A stretch of 64,000 bases of DNA from Lachnospiraceae bacterium (lineage in GTDB: Bacteria; Bacillota; Clostridia; Lachnospirales; Lachnospiraceae). The stretch is taken from the NCBI GenBank assembly GCA_024680815.1, contig JAILBQ010000073.1, positions 1 to 64,000 of the forward strand, given 5' to 3'. Shown piece after piece: positions 26,603 through 35,318 of the stretch (the first letter of the stretch is position 1; each line of letters opens with the position of its first letter). The translations under genes were made by a program, and so were the position numbers. Below the pieces are notes generated by a model. That model was not told the origin of the DNA. It did no database searches and saw nothing but the letters and a program-made list of their open reading frames with translations.

Positions 26603-27570
26603 TTCCTGTCTTCCCCCTTCTTCTGATCTTCCGTCCGTTCCGAAATAATATAACGGGGACGGTGTTTGCTTTCAAGGTATATCTTTCCCACATATTGTCC
26701 GATGATGCTTAGGGAAAGGAGCTGTATTCCTCCGAGAAAGCAGATTATGCAGGTCATGGAGGTCCAGCCGGAAACCACGTGCCCGAGAAGAGCGCTGACA
26801 AGAGCATAGATAATTCCGACAAAGCTGAAAAATACAATGGTCAGCCCCACCTTCGCTATAAGATCAATGGGTTTTACGGAAAGACTCGTTATGCCGTCCA
26901 GGGCAAAAGCCACCATTTTTTTAATCGGATAATGGGACTCACCCGCCATTCTCTTTTCCCTGGCGTAGTAGACACAGGCTGAATGAAAGCCCACCAGCGG
27001 AAAAAGCCCCCTCAGAAACAGATTAACCTCTTCAAAATCCGCAAAGGCATCAAGGGCTCTGGCGCTGACAAGCCTGTAATCCGCGTGATTATAAATGCTC
27101 TCAACTCCCATGGCTTTCATAAGCCGGTAAAAACCCTGAGCGGTGCTTCGTTTGAAAAAGCTGTCGGTGTCCCGGTTGTTCCGGACGCCGTAAACAATTT
27201 CAGCGCCTTTTTCATACTCTTTAAGCATCTCGTCCATGGCGTTGATGTCGTCCTGTCCGTCACAGTCAATGGAAATTGTTATATCGCACCGGTCCTTCAT
27301 TTCCATGAGTCCCGCAAGAAGAGCGTTCTGATGCCCCCGGTTCCGGCTTAAGGAAAGCCCGAGGATATGTGAATTTTCTTCGGCATATCCTTTAATAAGC
27401 TCCCAGGTCCGGTCACGGCTGCCGTCATTAACAAAAACCACACGGCTTTCCGGCGCTATGCTTTCTTTTTCTATAAGTCCGGTAAGTTTTTTTAAAAAGA
27501 GAGGCTCCGTTACAGGAAGAACCTTTTCCTCGTTATAGCAGGGTATGATGATGTAGAGAATCGGTTTCAT
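26599..27570 (-). CDS. GtrB/CsbB-type polyprenyl-phosphate glycosyltransferase
   Basis: A 323-residue GT2 protein. The N-terminal catalytic domain starts YIIIPCYNEEKVLP and has the metal site region ISIDCDGQDD. Two C-terminal membrane segments (about 228-252 and 262-288) follow, the GtrB/CsbB arrangement that makes undecaprenyl-phosphate sugars. It lies between the two fumarase subunit genes on the same strand, 75 bases after the alpha gene and overlapping the beta gene by four bases. A YfhO-like GT-C partner occurs elsewhere in the window (51956-54682). Confidence 0.85.
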   Translation of the reverse strand: MKPILYIIIPCYNEEKVLPVTEPLFLKKLTGLIEKESIAPESRVVFVNDGSRDRTWELIKGYAEENSHILGLSLSRNRGHQNALLAGLMEMKDRCDITISIDCDGQDDINAMDEMLKEYEKGAEIVYGVRNNRDTDSFFKRSTAQGFYRLMKAMGVESIYNHADYRLVSARALDAFADFEEVNLFLRGLFPLVGFHSACVYYAREKRMAGESHYPIKKMVAFALDGITSLSVKPIDLIAKVGLTIVFFSFVGIIYALVSALLGHVVSGWTSMTCIICFLGGIQLLSLSIIGQYVGKIYLESKHRPRYIISERTEDQKKGEDRK

Positions 27571-27645
27571 AAAGAATTGTTTTCCCCAAAGTTATACACA
27601 ATATGTTGATAAGTATTTACTATATATTGTATTATTATACAGATT

Positions 27646-28494
27646 TTAAAGCTCCAGCGCAGCATGGCGGTTCACGTGACAGCAGATATTGACTGCCAAC
27701 GGAAGTCCTGCAATATGTGTGGCAAAGGTGTTTATATTCACAGCCAGAGCGGTATTTCTGCCGCCCAGTCCACCGGGACCTATACCGGTTTTATTAATCT
27801 CGGTAAGAAGCTCCTCTTCCAGCGCCCGGATATGGGGCAGGGGCGAAGGCTCGGAAATATTGCGGGTAAGGGCAAGCTTCGCCATCAGAGCGCATTTCTC
27901 GAAATCACCGCCGATCCCCACCCCTATTACCATGGGAGGACAGGCGTTGGGGCCCGCGTCTTCCACAGCTTTTAATACCGCTTTTTTTATGCCTTCCACC
28001 CCTTCCGCGGGCTTGAGCATAAATATCCGGCTCATGTTTTCGCTGCCGAAGCCTTTGGGTGCAAGTGTCAGCCTGACCTTTTCCCCCGGAACGACGGAAT
28101 AATGGATGATTGCCGGTGTATTGTCTTTGGTGTTTTCCCTGATTAGAGGATCCCGAACCACGGATTTTCTTAAACAACCCTCTGTATATCCCAGACGTAC
28201 GCCTTCTTCAAGCGCTTCCTCTATGGAGCCTCCGGTAAAATGAACATCCTGCCCGATTTCCAGGAAGATCACCGCCATTCCGGTATCCTGACAGATCGGG
28301 ATTTTTTCGTTTTCAGCCACTTTCAGGTTTTCCTCAAGTTCCGCGAGGATGCTCCGGCCCACCTCGGACTCTTCCGTTTCCCGCGCCGCTTTAAGACCCG
28401 CGGTCATATCTTCGGAAAGCCGGAGATTTACCGAGATACAGAGCTCCCTTACTTTTTCCGTCAGAACTGAAACATTTATTTCCCGCACAGCCAT
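27646..28494 (-). CDS. class I fumarate hydratase, alpha subunit
   Basis: A 282-residue protein that holds the catalytic [4Fe-4S] cluster. Cys occurs in the expected contexts: KIPICQDTGMAVIF, YTEGCLRKSVV and GDFEKCALMAKLALTR. PNACPPMVIGVGIGG and GPGGLGGRNTALAVNI are further family motifs. Class I fumarase interconverts fumarate and malate. I prefer the ATG at 28494 (ATTACGAGGTAT upstream) over 28509, which has no ribosome site and sits on TATAAT. The beta subunit lies beyond a glycosyltransferase gene rather than directly after. Confidence 0.9.
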   Translation of the reverse strand: MAVREINVSVLTEKVRELCISVNLRLSEDMTAGLKAARETEESEVGRSILAELEENLKVAENEKIPICQDTGMAVIFLEIGQDVHFTGGSIEEALEEGVRLGYTEGCLRKSVVRDPLIRENTKDNTPAIIHYSVVPGEKVRLTLAPKGFGSENMSRIFMLKPAEGVEGIKKAVLKAVEDAGPNACPPMVIGVGIGGDFEKCALMAKLALTRNISEPSPLPHIRALEEELLTEINKTGIGPGGLGGRNTALAVNINTFATHIAGLPLAVNICCHVNRHAALEL

Positions 28495-28601
28495 ATACCT
28501 CGTAATCATTATAACAAAAATAAATAGTATAACGACAGGATTTGTTCTATAATGTATAAGATTGATTTTAACACTTTTGGATTAATTCAGAAAGGAACCC
28601 T

Positions 28602-29882
28602 ATGTTAGATATTAAATTTGTCCGGGAAAATCCGGAGCTTGTGAAGGAAAATATCAGAAAAAAGTTTCAGGACGAAAAGCTTCCGCTGGTGGATAAGGTT
28701 ATCGCTCTTGACGAAAAACGCCGTGCCGCCCAGCAGGAGGTAGACGGCATCCGGGCAAACCGGAATAAGATTTCAAAGGAAATCGGCGCCCTTATGGCAC
28801 AGGGAAAAAGGGAGGAGGCCGAAAAAATCAAGGAAGAGGTGAAAAAGAACGCGGAAAGAATGGCGGAACTGGATAAAGAGGGCGATAAGCTCGCGGAGGA
28901 AATCCAGGCCATAATGTACACGATTCCGCAGATTATAGATCCCAGCGTCCCTATCGGCAAAGATGATTCGGAAAACAGGGAAATTGAAAAATTCGGCGAG
29001 CCCGTTGTTCCCGATTTTGAAATCCCCTATCACACCGATATAATGGCAGGCTTTTCCGGAATAGATCTGGAGGCTGCCCGAAAGGTAGCGGGAAACGGCT
29101 TCTATTATCTCATGGGGGATATAGCGAGACTCCATTCCGCAATTCTTTCCTATGCCAGAGATTTTATGATTGACCGGGGCTTTACCTATGTGGTTCCGCC
29201 CTTTATGATTCACGGAAACGTGGTTGAGGGAGTCATGAGCTTCCCGGAAATGGATGCCATGATGTATAAGATTGAGGGCGAAGACCTTTATCTTATCGGC
29301 ACGAGTGAGCATTCCATGATCGGCCGCTTTATCGACGAACAGCTTCCTGAGGCGTCTCTGCCCCTGACTCTTACCAGTTATTCTCCCTGCTTCCGCAAGG
29401 AAAAGGGCGCCCACGGCATCGAGGAGCGCGGTGTTTACAGAATCCATCAGTTTGAAAAGCAGGAAATGATTGTTGTCTGCAAACCGGAAGACTCGCCTTT
29501 CTGGTATGACCAGCTCTGGAAAAATACCGTAGATATCTTCCGTACCCTCGATATTCCGGTGCGTACTCTTGAATGCTGTTCCGGCGATCTGGCGGATTTA
29601 AAATGCAAATCCTGTGATGTGGAGGCCTGGAGCCCCAGACAGAAGAAATACTTTGAGGTGGGAAGCTGCTCCAATCTCGGAGACGCACAGGCCAGAAGGC
29701 TTCGAATCAGAATAAAGGGTGAAAACGGAAATTATCTTGCCCATACTCTTAACAACACAGTGGTGGCGCCTCCCAGAATGCTCATCGCTTTTCTGGAAAA
29801 CAATCTCCGAGCCGACGGCTCCGTGGCGATTCCCGAGGTTCTGCGCCCCTATATGGGCGGAAAAGAACAGCTTGTTCCGTAA
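28602..29882 (+). CDS. serS: seryl-tRNA synthetase
   Basis: A 426-residue class II aminoacyl-tRNA synthetase. The N-terminal long coiled-coil arm (about 30-105) binds the tRNA-Ser variable arm. Class II motif 2 is seen at SPCFRKEKGAHGIEERGVYRIHQF (given in parts: CFRKEKGA and RIHQFEKQE) and motif 3 near NNTVVAPPRMLIAFLE. GTSEHS is the serine/ATP site. Start codon has AAAGGAACCCT upstream. There are only 92 bases between it and the divergent fumarase gene, so a T-box leader does not fit. It runs toward oriC, opposite to its neighbours. Confidence 0.97.
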   Translation: MLDIKFVRENPELVKENIRKKFQDEKLPLVDKVIALDEKRRAAQQEVDGIRANRNKISKEIGALMAQGKREEAEKIKEEVKKNAERMAELDKEGDKLAEEIQAIMYTIPQIIDPSVPIGKDDSENREIEKFGEPVVPDFEIPYHTDIMAGFSGIDLEAARKVAGNGFYYLMGDIARLHSAILSYARDFMIDRGFTYVVPPFMIHGNVVEGVMSFPEMDAMMYKIEGEDLYLIGTSEHSMIGRFIDEQLPEASLPLTLTSYSPCFRKEKGAHGIEERGVYRIHQFEKQEMIVVCKPEDSPFWYDQLWKNTVDIFRTLDIPVRTLECCSGDLADLKCKSCDVEAWSPRQKKYFEVGSCSNLGDAQARRLRIRIKGENGNYLAHTLNNTVVAPPRMLIAFLENNLRADGSVAIPEVLRPYMGGKEQLVP

Positions 29883-29920
29883 AGTCTTTAGTTTTAATAC
29901 AGTTCTCTAAGCACAAGTAT

Positions 29921-29993
29921 CATGATCCCGGGATTGTCTCCCGGTATGATCTTCTTCACCTTCGTATCATACCGGTACCAATCCCGGATCATG
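29921..29993. terminator. long compound hairpin between convergent genes
   Basis: An outer stem pairs 29921-29936 with 29979-29993 (15 pairs, one bulged C). An inner 10-bp stem pairs 29941-29950 with 29966-29975 around a 15-nt loop. It sits between serS and the convergent diguanylate cyclase gene, six bases before the latter's stop. No T-run follows on either strand, so if it stops transcription it does so in an unusual manner; a structured RNA or protective 3' end is possible. Confidence 0.5.
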
Positions 29994-29998
29994 GATCT

Positions 29999-32164
29999 CT
30001 ACAGACCCTGTCGTCCGCGTCTGTCATTGGCATCGCGATAGAATCTCCGTTTTTCATCATACATTCTCTGATCCGCTTCCATCTTACGCGAATTATAATT
30101 CTTGTCTCCAAATTGAGCGAACGATCCGCCCAAAGCCACATGAATACCCTGCTGTTCAACCATATCCCTTACTTTGTCAATCTTGCTCTCGAACGTCTGC
30201 CTGTAATCTTCATAAGTGTACACGGCGAATTCATCGCCACCCAGTCGATAGACGTTATCGTGGCCGAACACTTCCGAAAGTGCGGATGCCACTTTTTTAA
30301 TCATCGCATCTCCTGCTTCATGTCCTTCCTTATCGTTTACCATTTTAAGTCCGTTGATATCACACATGATGAATCCGTACGGTCTTGAGGTATCAAGGTT
30401 GTCTCTCTCATATTCACGAAGAGCCCGCCTGTTGCCAACTTCGGTAAGCGCATCATGGTAGCTGTAATCAACAAGGCGCCTCTGATTGTCTCTTGTCGCA
30501 ACAAGCTCGGACAGGAAGAACATGAGAAGTCTTATAATCTCGGATATCTCTTCCATCATATTGACCGGCGGATTGTCTACACCAAAGAATCCTATATATG
30601 AACCGTTAAGTATAAGCGGCCCCGTAACCAGTGTTTTAATTCCCTGCGGTTTTAAGACTTCATACATGTTTTCACTGACTTCACGATATTTTTCCAGGTC
30701 ATATATCAGGACATGACCGCCTCTTTTATACTCCTCGTACCACGTATCGATGACGCCTGCATACTTCACTCCCTTGAGGTTATCTATCTCCGGCGTTACG
30801 CCTTCGGCACAGTATTCATATGTATTATCAAAAGTCCCGTCGCCCAAGTCTTCAAATATATATGCCCGGTCGGCATGAAGCTCACTGCACAGATACTCAA
30901 GCACTTTATCGATCTTCTCGTCCGGATCCATCGATCCCATGATGTACTGCAGCAGATGATTGACAAAACGGTCTCTTTCAAGTGATGTCTTTTCTCTTGC
31001 CCACCAGTTAAATATCTGGAAAGCCATGAACAGGAAGAAAATCACAAGCCCAAACCTGAACCAGCTTCCGTGCCATATTGATCCTCTTTGGGCTGCCATA
31101 TACCTTCCCATATCGATAAATGATGTGGCTATGAAAATAGACGCGCCGATGTAAAAATATTTCATATAAGAAGAAATCGATCTTCTGCGGCAATAACGCT
31201 CGTTGTCTATCAGCATTATGATCAGCCATATCAACTGGGTGGCATATGAAAAATAGATCACCGATACCATCCGATGCATGTCAATATCATAGACGTATCT
31301 TGCCGTAAACAGGCACATTAAACATGCGACAGTAAGCGCAAAAGAAAGATAAGGATATATTTTCTTCTGTTGTTTTGTTTTGGAATTCACGAAATAGATC
31401 ATCGGAAAGCCTGCCAGATGCAGGATCAGATACACGATCTCCCGCGATGCATATGTACTGCCGGTCAGAAGCTGCGGCAGACCCGTATCACACAGGCTCC
31501 ACAATCCGAAAAGGATGGCAGAAAGGCCAAGTGCCCACAGTGAACGCATTATAGGATTTTTGTAGGACATTACGAAAAAGAATGCAATGATAACCACTCC
31601 GAATATGATCATCAGAATGGACAGATTCATTCCCGTGAAATTACGCCTCATAATTGCGTATCGGTACAGTTCTTCAGCTCCAAACTGCATCTCGTTTATC
31701 TGTCCACCATGTCCGTCGTTAAAAGCCGTCTCGGCTTCTATTCGGATCACAGCGCCTTCATCCTTGGTCCCCAGTCCTATCATGTGATAGGAAATACCGT
31801 CTCCGGTACCTGTCAGGTTCTCCACGGTATTGAAGGAATAAATCTGTTCGTTATTTACATATACGGTAAAGTTAAGATTACTTGATGAAAAATAAATAGT
31901 ATCCGTTTCTTCCATCTTTGAGGGCAGAGTCTTTGACGCTGTAAAACCACCCCCGAGTTTGCCCGCGGTGAACACATCGATCTCGACTGTTTCCCCCGAA
32001 TCAAGAATCCAATCACTGGTAAAGTCCCGATCTGCAGCTTCCTTATCAGCATGCACGAACTCCTGCATATCGGTATAAAACCAGACATGACCCAGGGTCA
32101 GAATAAGTATGATGAAATAAACTAACACGCAGGCTTTCGTCAGCATGCCTAAGTTTGATCTCAT
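29999..32164 (-). CDS. 7TMR-DISM / GAF-like / GGDEF diguanylate cyclase
   Basis: A 721-residue membrane receptor. One N-terminal membrane segment (about 9-29), an extracytoplasmic jelly-roll-like domain (about 50-180), seven membrane segments (about 185-385), a GAF-like region (about 410-555) and a C-terminal GGDEF domain follow. The active site reads YRLGGDEFAVY (GGDEF at about 641-645), so it should make cyclic di-GMP. No RxxD inhibitory site is visible five residues upstream. Its codon choice (frequent GAT, TAT, ATA) looks somewhat different from flanking genes. It may set motility versus adhesion in this flagellated cell. Confidence 0.88.
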   Translation of the reverse strand: MRSNLGMLTKACVLVYFIILILTLGHVWFYTDMQEFVHADKEAADRDFTSDWILDSGETVEIDVFTAGKLGGGFTASKTLPSKMEETDTIYFSSSNLNFTVYVNNEQIYSFNTVENLTGTGDGISYHMIGLGTKDEGAVIRIEAETAFNDGHGGQINEMQFGAEELYRYAIMRRNFTGMNLSILMIIFGVVIIAFFFVMSYKNPIMRSLWALGLSAILFGLWSLCDTGLPQLLTGSTYASREIVYLILHLAGFPMIYFVNSKTKQQKKIYPYLSFALTVACLMCLFTARYVYDIDMHRMVSVIYFSYATQLIWLIIMLIDNERYCRRRSISSYMKYFYIGASIFIATSFIDMGRYMAAQRGSIWHGSWFRFGLVIFFLFMAFQIFNWWAREKTSLERDRFVNHLLQYIMGSMDPDEKIDKVLEYLCSELHADRAYIFEDLGDGTFDNTYEYCAEGVTPEIDNLKGVKYAGVIDTWYEEYKRGGHVLIYDLEKYREVSENMYEVLKPQGIKTLVTGPLILNGSYIGFFGVDNPPVNMMEEISEIIRLLMFFLSELVATRDNQRRLVDYSYHDALTEVGNRRALREYERDNLDTSRPYGFIMCDINGLKMVNDKEGHEAGDAMIKKVASALSEVFGHDNVYRLGGDEFAVYTYEDYRQTFESKIDKVRDMVEQQGIHVALGGSFAQFGDKNYNSRKMEADQRMYDEKRRFYRDANDRRGRQGL

Positions 32165-32568
32165 AAAGCACCTTTCAAATATACCATGATTTCTATTACA
32201 ATGCTCCTAAGTACCTTATTGTGTCCTTTGAGCAGGCAGAGGGTGTTCAGCTTGCCAAATGATTATACTCGATAAATGGCTTGTTGTCATGCTCCATGAG
32301 CAACTTATAAAGGAAACAGGGGGAAGTCAGGGTATACTTGGCTTTAGATCGAACATCGAAGCCCCGAGAGGGGTTTGGCCTATACGTCCGCGAGGTGGTG
32401 CTGCGTGCCTGTGGCACGCGTAAAGTGCTTCGTTTCAATCATTGTTGATTGAAACGAACCACTCGCGCCGTTCTGGCTTTATGCCGACGCGGATCAAACA
32501 TCGAAGCCCCGAGAGGGGCTTCAACGATAATAGGGATAGGGTAAAACCCTATCCCTATTATCGTTTAG
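32165..32568. repeat. hairpin-rich spacer with direct repeats and a duplicated tRNA 3' end
   Basis: Non-coding. Direct repeats: 32347-32373 and 32492-32518 match at 26 of 27 positions, each holding the self-complementary CCCCGAGAGGGG. The 13 bases CGTCCGCGAGGTG at 32385-32397 repeat the tRNA-Arg 3' end at 32569-32581. Inverted repeats: 32404-32418 (6-bp arms), 32431-32456 (11-bp arms, 4-nt loop) and 32523-32565 (perfect 20-bp arms, 3-nt loop). The last follows the tRNA on its own strand and could end it, though without a T-run. Organisation suggests duplication at the tRNA end or a past integration site. Confidence 0.65.
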
Positions 32569-32642
32569 CGTCCGCGAGGTGATTCGAACACCCGACCTAC
32601 CGCTTAGGAGGCGGTCGCTCTATCCAGCTGAGCTACGCAGAC
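32569..32642 (-). tRNA. tRNA-Arg (anticodon CCU)
   Basis: A 74-base tRNA on the minus strand. Acceptor arms GTCTGCG and CGCGGAC pair with one G-U; discriminator is G. D-arm GCTCAGCTGGATAGAGC, anticodon stem ACCGC/GCGGT with loop CTCCTAA (anticodon CCT, codon AGG) and T-loop TTCGAAT are present. CCA is not encoded. Its last 13 bases are repeated 184 bases downstream. Confidence 0.95.
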
Positions 32643-32658
32643 ATATATCTGACCTCTT

Positions 32659-33564
32659 CTATCTTTCCGGCAAAGAAAGAAATCCCTGCATCCAGACCGT
32701 TCCCTTAAAACGACGGTTTAATTTCGGCTCTCCGAGAAGATCCTTTCTGTTTATGCAGATATCGAAGATCAGGTCATTACAGTTCAAAGTTATAATATAT
32801 ACAAGCTCGTTTGTCAATTCGTTCATCACAGTGCGGTATTTTACTATTTCACCCAAAACGCTGTACTGATCGCATTCTATTCCATAAGGCATAAAGTATG
32901 AATCCACCAGCGTGAACACATCCTCATTTCTGATTCTCCTGGAAATAACGGAATAAGTATCGATATCCTCCAGTGTCAGACTTTCGATAGCGTCCTCGTC
33001 TCCGGCTCTCGCGGCAACCAGCAGCTCCTTTCTGTCTCTTTCCCTGGCTTTTACAGTCTGAACCTGTTCAGGATCCTTACGTATCGGAAGCATAATTGAA
33101 CCGGAAAGTGCCAGTCCCGAAAGATTAACAGTGGTCTTATCGGGAAGCCGGTAATCATCATACCCGTAATCGGGATCCTTCATCCGAAAACGCATATAGT
33201 CCATACGGTTAATGAGATAAAAAATAAGGGAAACCCCAACCTTCAGGTCATCACAGATCCCGGCGTATGATTCTTTTTCCGCATGGCGCTCAACTGATAT
33301 TTCCTCACTCGAACTGACGTTCGGACTTTTGAAATACGGAAAATAATATTCATAATTAAATTCTGTATCATCCTCATATTCCCCGCATACCACAATTCCC
33401 GCCGAATCCAGAAAATTTTTTCTGAATTCAACGGCAATATCCCCGTAAGGACCTGAAACATACTGCCTGCCATCCGGATACTTCACTACCTGTTTTAAAA
33501 TTGATTTCAGTTCCCGCGTATTATGAACTTCGCTGAAACCGATTGATCTGAGATATTTATGCAT
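32659..33564 (-). CDS. DUF3881-like protein of unknown function
   Basis: A 301-residue soluble protein starting MHKYLRSIGFSEV. I associate this N terminus, and the acidic EYYFPYF region, with the DUF3881 group known mainly from Lachnospiraceae; this is from memory and should be confirmed. No catalytic motif, signal peptide or membrane segment is visible. It follows the DUF4446 gene by 37 bases and is last in the parA-parB run, ending just before tRNA-Arg. Function unknown. Confidence 0.7.
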   Translation of the reverse strand: MHKYLRSIGFSEVHNTRELKSILKQVVKYPDGRQYVSGPYGDIAVEFRKNFLDSAGIVVCGEYEDDTEFNYEYYFPYFKSPNVSSSEEISVERHAEKESYAGICDDLKVGVSLIFYLINRMDYMRFRMKDPDYGYDDYRLPDKTTVNLSGLALSGSIMLPIRKDPEQVQTVKARERDRKELLVAARAGDEDAIESLTLEDIDTYSVISRRIRNEDVFTLVDSYFMPYGIECDQYSVLGEIVKYRTVMNELTNELVYIITLNCNDLIFDICINRKDLLGEPKLNRRFKGTVWMQGFLSLPER

Positions 33565-33601
33565 TTGTCTTTATAAACCTGAAGCCACTTTTGGCGACCT
33601 G

Positions 33602-34378
33602 CTAATAATATTGATTATTGGAATTCTGAACGTTCACATACTCAAAATCTTCATCGAAATATGCTTCATTCTGTCCGTACTGATCATTTTGATACTGATA
33701 CTGCTGTTGATAATCTTCCGCATATTGATATTGCTGCTGCAGTTGCTGCTCCTGATACTCCTGTTCCCTATATTGTTCTTCCTGTTCCAGCTGCTGCTGT
33801 CTTTGAATCTTCATTTGCTGCTGTTCCTGCTTCAGCTGCTGTTCTTCGGAAATTTTTTCTTTTCTCGGATCGGCTGATATCGCCTGATTCAGCGCTTTCA
33901 TTTCTTCATCTCCAAGATCGATATAGGATTTTCCTCCTACAATCTCCTTGGTATAAGTATAACAACCAGTTGTGGAATGGACGGAATTCAAAATATACCC
34001 GTTATTTCTTTCGTCCAGCATTGCAATGGAAAAACTTAATTTTCCTCCCATCTCTCGGAATGCGTCATACTTTACTATTCCTGTTTTCTGATAACACCTG
34101 CGAACCTTACGATACAGCTCTTCTATCTGGCGGTTATGCTGTTTAGTCGAAACCTTCAGCGATTCCATGTCCTCAAACAATTCAAGCATTTCTTCTTCCA
34201 AGCTCGCCGCATCCGCACCGCGCATAAATCTTTCATATTTCCGGCTGAGCTTCCTGATCCTGTTGCCCAGAATAATCACCACTACCAGGAGGGCAATTAT
34301 AAACACCAGAAATATGATAAAGAGCAGGGCAATATCCATATTGCCGAGTCCTATTGCGTCAAATATACCGCTGTTCAT
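33602..34378 (-). CDS. DUF4446 membrane-anchored protein with Gln/Tyr-rich tail
   Basis: A 258-residue protein: one N-terminal membrane segment (about 15-40), a coiled coil (about 42-90), then a compact domain with KTGIVKYDAFREMGGKLSFS and LDERNNGYILNSVHST typical of DUF4446. From about residue 178 the tail is dominated by Gln with many Tyr, Glu and Asn (for example QQQLEQEEQYREQEYQEQ), and ends NSNNQYY. That composition resembles prion-like, phase-separating tails. It lies 23 bases after parB, so it may be co-expressed with the segregation genes. Function unknown; the globular part is confident, the role is not. Confidence 0.8.
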   Translation of the reverse strand: MNSGIFDAIGLGNMDIALLFIIFLVFIIALLVVVIILGNRIRKLSRKYERFMRGADAASLEEEMLELFEDMESLKVSTKQHNRQIEELYRKVRRCYQKTGIVKYDAFREMGGKLSFSIAMLDERNNGYILNSVHSTTGCYTYTKEIVGGKSYIDLGDEEMKALNQAISADPRKEKISEEQQLKQEQQQMKIQRQQQLEQEEQYREQEYQEQQLQQQYQYAEDYQQQYQYQNDQYGQNEAYFDEDFEYVNVQNSNNQYY

Positions 34379-34401
34379 CTCTTTCTCTTACAACAGCTCC
34401 T

Positions 34402-35295
34402 TCATGCTTCTAATTTTTTAATACGCTGTACAAGATTCTCCAGTTCATCCTGGGAAAAATATTCTATTTCAATCCGGCCTTTATCTTCATCCTTTGCAAG
34501 AATTGATACCTTGGCACTCAGAGAATTACGAAGCTCTTCCTCATAATTTTTCAATATAAGCTCAAGAGCTTCTCCCTTCTGCTTCTTTACCTTTTTAGGT
34601 TTCTTCAAAGACTTTATCAGTTTTTCCGTTTCTCTTACGGAAAGCTGTTCATCAAAAATCTGCTGTGCCAGTTCGTATTGCTGATCGGCATCCCCAATCG
34701 CAAGCAGGGTTCTGCCATGTCCCGGAGTCAGTTTTTCTTCAATTATCATATCCTGCACCCTGGTGTCCAGATTTAAAAGACGCATGGAATTGGTAATTGT
34801 TGTTCTGTTTTTTCCGATGCTTTCCGCAAGCTTATCCTGGGTAAGGGAAAACTCGGTTATCAGTCTCCTGTATCCCGCCGCCTCTTCTATAGGATTCAGA
34901 GCCTCTCTCTGAAGATTTTCAATTAATTGAATTTCAGTCTTTTCCTGCTCTGTATATTCCCCAACTATTACGGGAATTTCTTTTAACCCGGCAATTTTTG
35001 CCGCCCGCCATCTGCGTTCACCGGATACAATCTCAAAACCGTCTTCTTTTTTCTGTACAAGAAGCGGCGTAAAAATACCATGCTGTTTTATCGAATCAGC
35101 CAGCTCGTTTAATTCATCCTCGGAAAAATTTTTTCTCGGCTGATTCTTATCGGGTTCCACCTTGGAAATCTTTACCATAATCAGTCCGTTTTCATTGGCG
35201 GATTCCGTTTTGCCTATTGTTTCGTTTTTGTTCAGATTATAATCCGTGGGGATAAGCGAATTAATCCCTTTTCCGAGTCCTCTCTTTGCCGCCAT
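34402..35295 (-). CDS. parB: chromosome partitioning protein ParB (Spo0J)
   Basis: A 297-residue CTPase/DNA clamp. The N-terminal ParB motifs appear (DKNQPRKNFSEDELNELADSI, then GERRWRAAKIAG, the CTP-binding box), followed by the HTH that reads parS (TQDKLAESIGKNRTTITNSMRLL) and a C-terminal dimerisation region. It loads at parS and recruits SMC. It follows parA by 23 bases. Clear parS sites lie 1 kb upstream at 36175-36299. Confidence 0.97.
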   Translation of the reverse strand: MAAKRGLGKGINSLIPTDYNLNKNETIGKTESANENGLIMVKISKVEPDKNQPRKNFSEDELNELADSIKQHGIFTPLLVQKKEDGFEIVSGERRWRAAKIAGLKEIPVIVGEYTEQEKTEIQLIENLQREALNPIEEAAGYRRLITEFSLTQDKLAESIGKNRTTITNSMRLLNLDTRVQDMIIEEKLTPGHGRTLLAIGDADQQYELAQQIFDEQLSVRETEKLIKSLKKPKKVKKQKGEALELILKNYEEELRNSLSAKVSILAKDEDKGRIEIEYFSQDELENLVQRIKKLEA

Positions 35296-35318
35296 AGTCT
35301 TCCTCCGATTTTTAATGT

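Noticed and set aside
28495-28509. ATG at 28509 as start of the fumarase alpha subunit
   Set aside because: No ribosome site, and it coincides with a TATAAT element; the next ATG at 28494 has GAGG upstream.
28510-28601. T-box riboswitch before serS
   Set aside because: Only 92 bases separate the divergent genes and no specifier-stem or T-box sequence is seen.
32247-32438. 63-codon minus-strand open frame near tRNA-Arg
   Set aside because: It runs through the direct repeat and tRNA-end copy and resembles no protein; treated as non-coding.
32431-32456. CRISPR-like repeat (GTTTCAATC...GATTGAAAC)
   Set aside because: It resembles some CRISPR repeats but occurs once as a single palindrome, with no spacers or cas genes.
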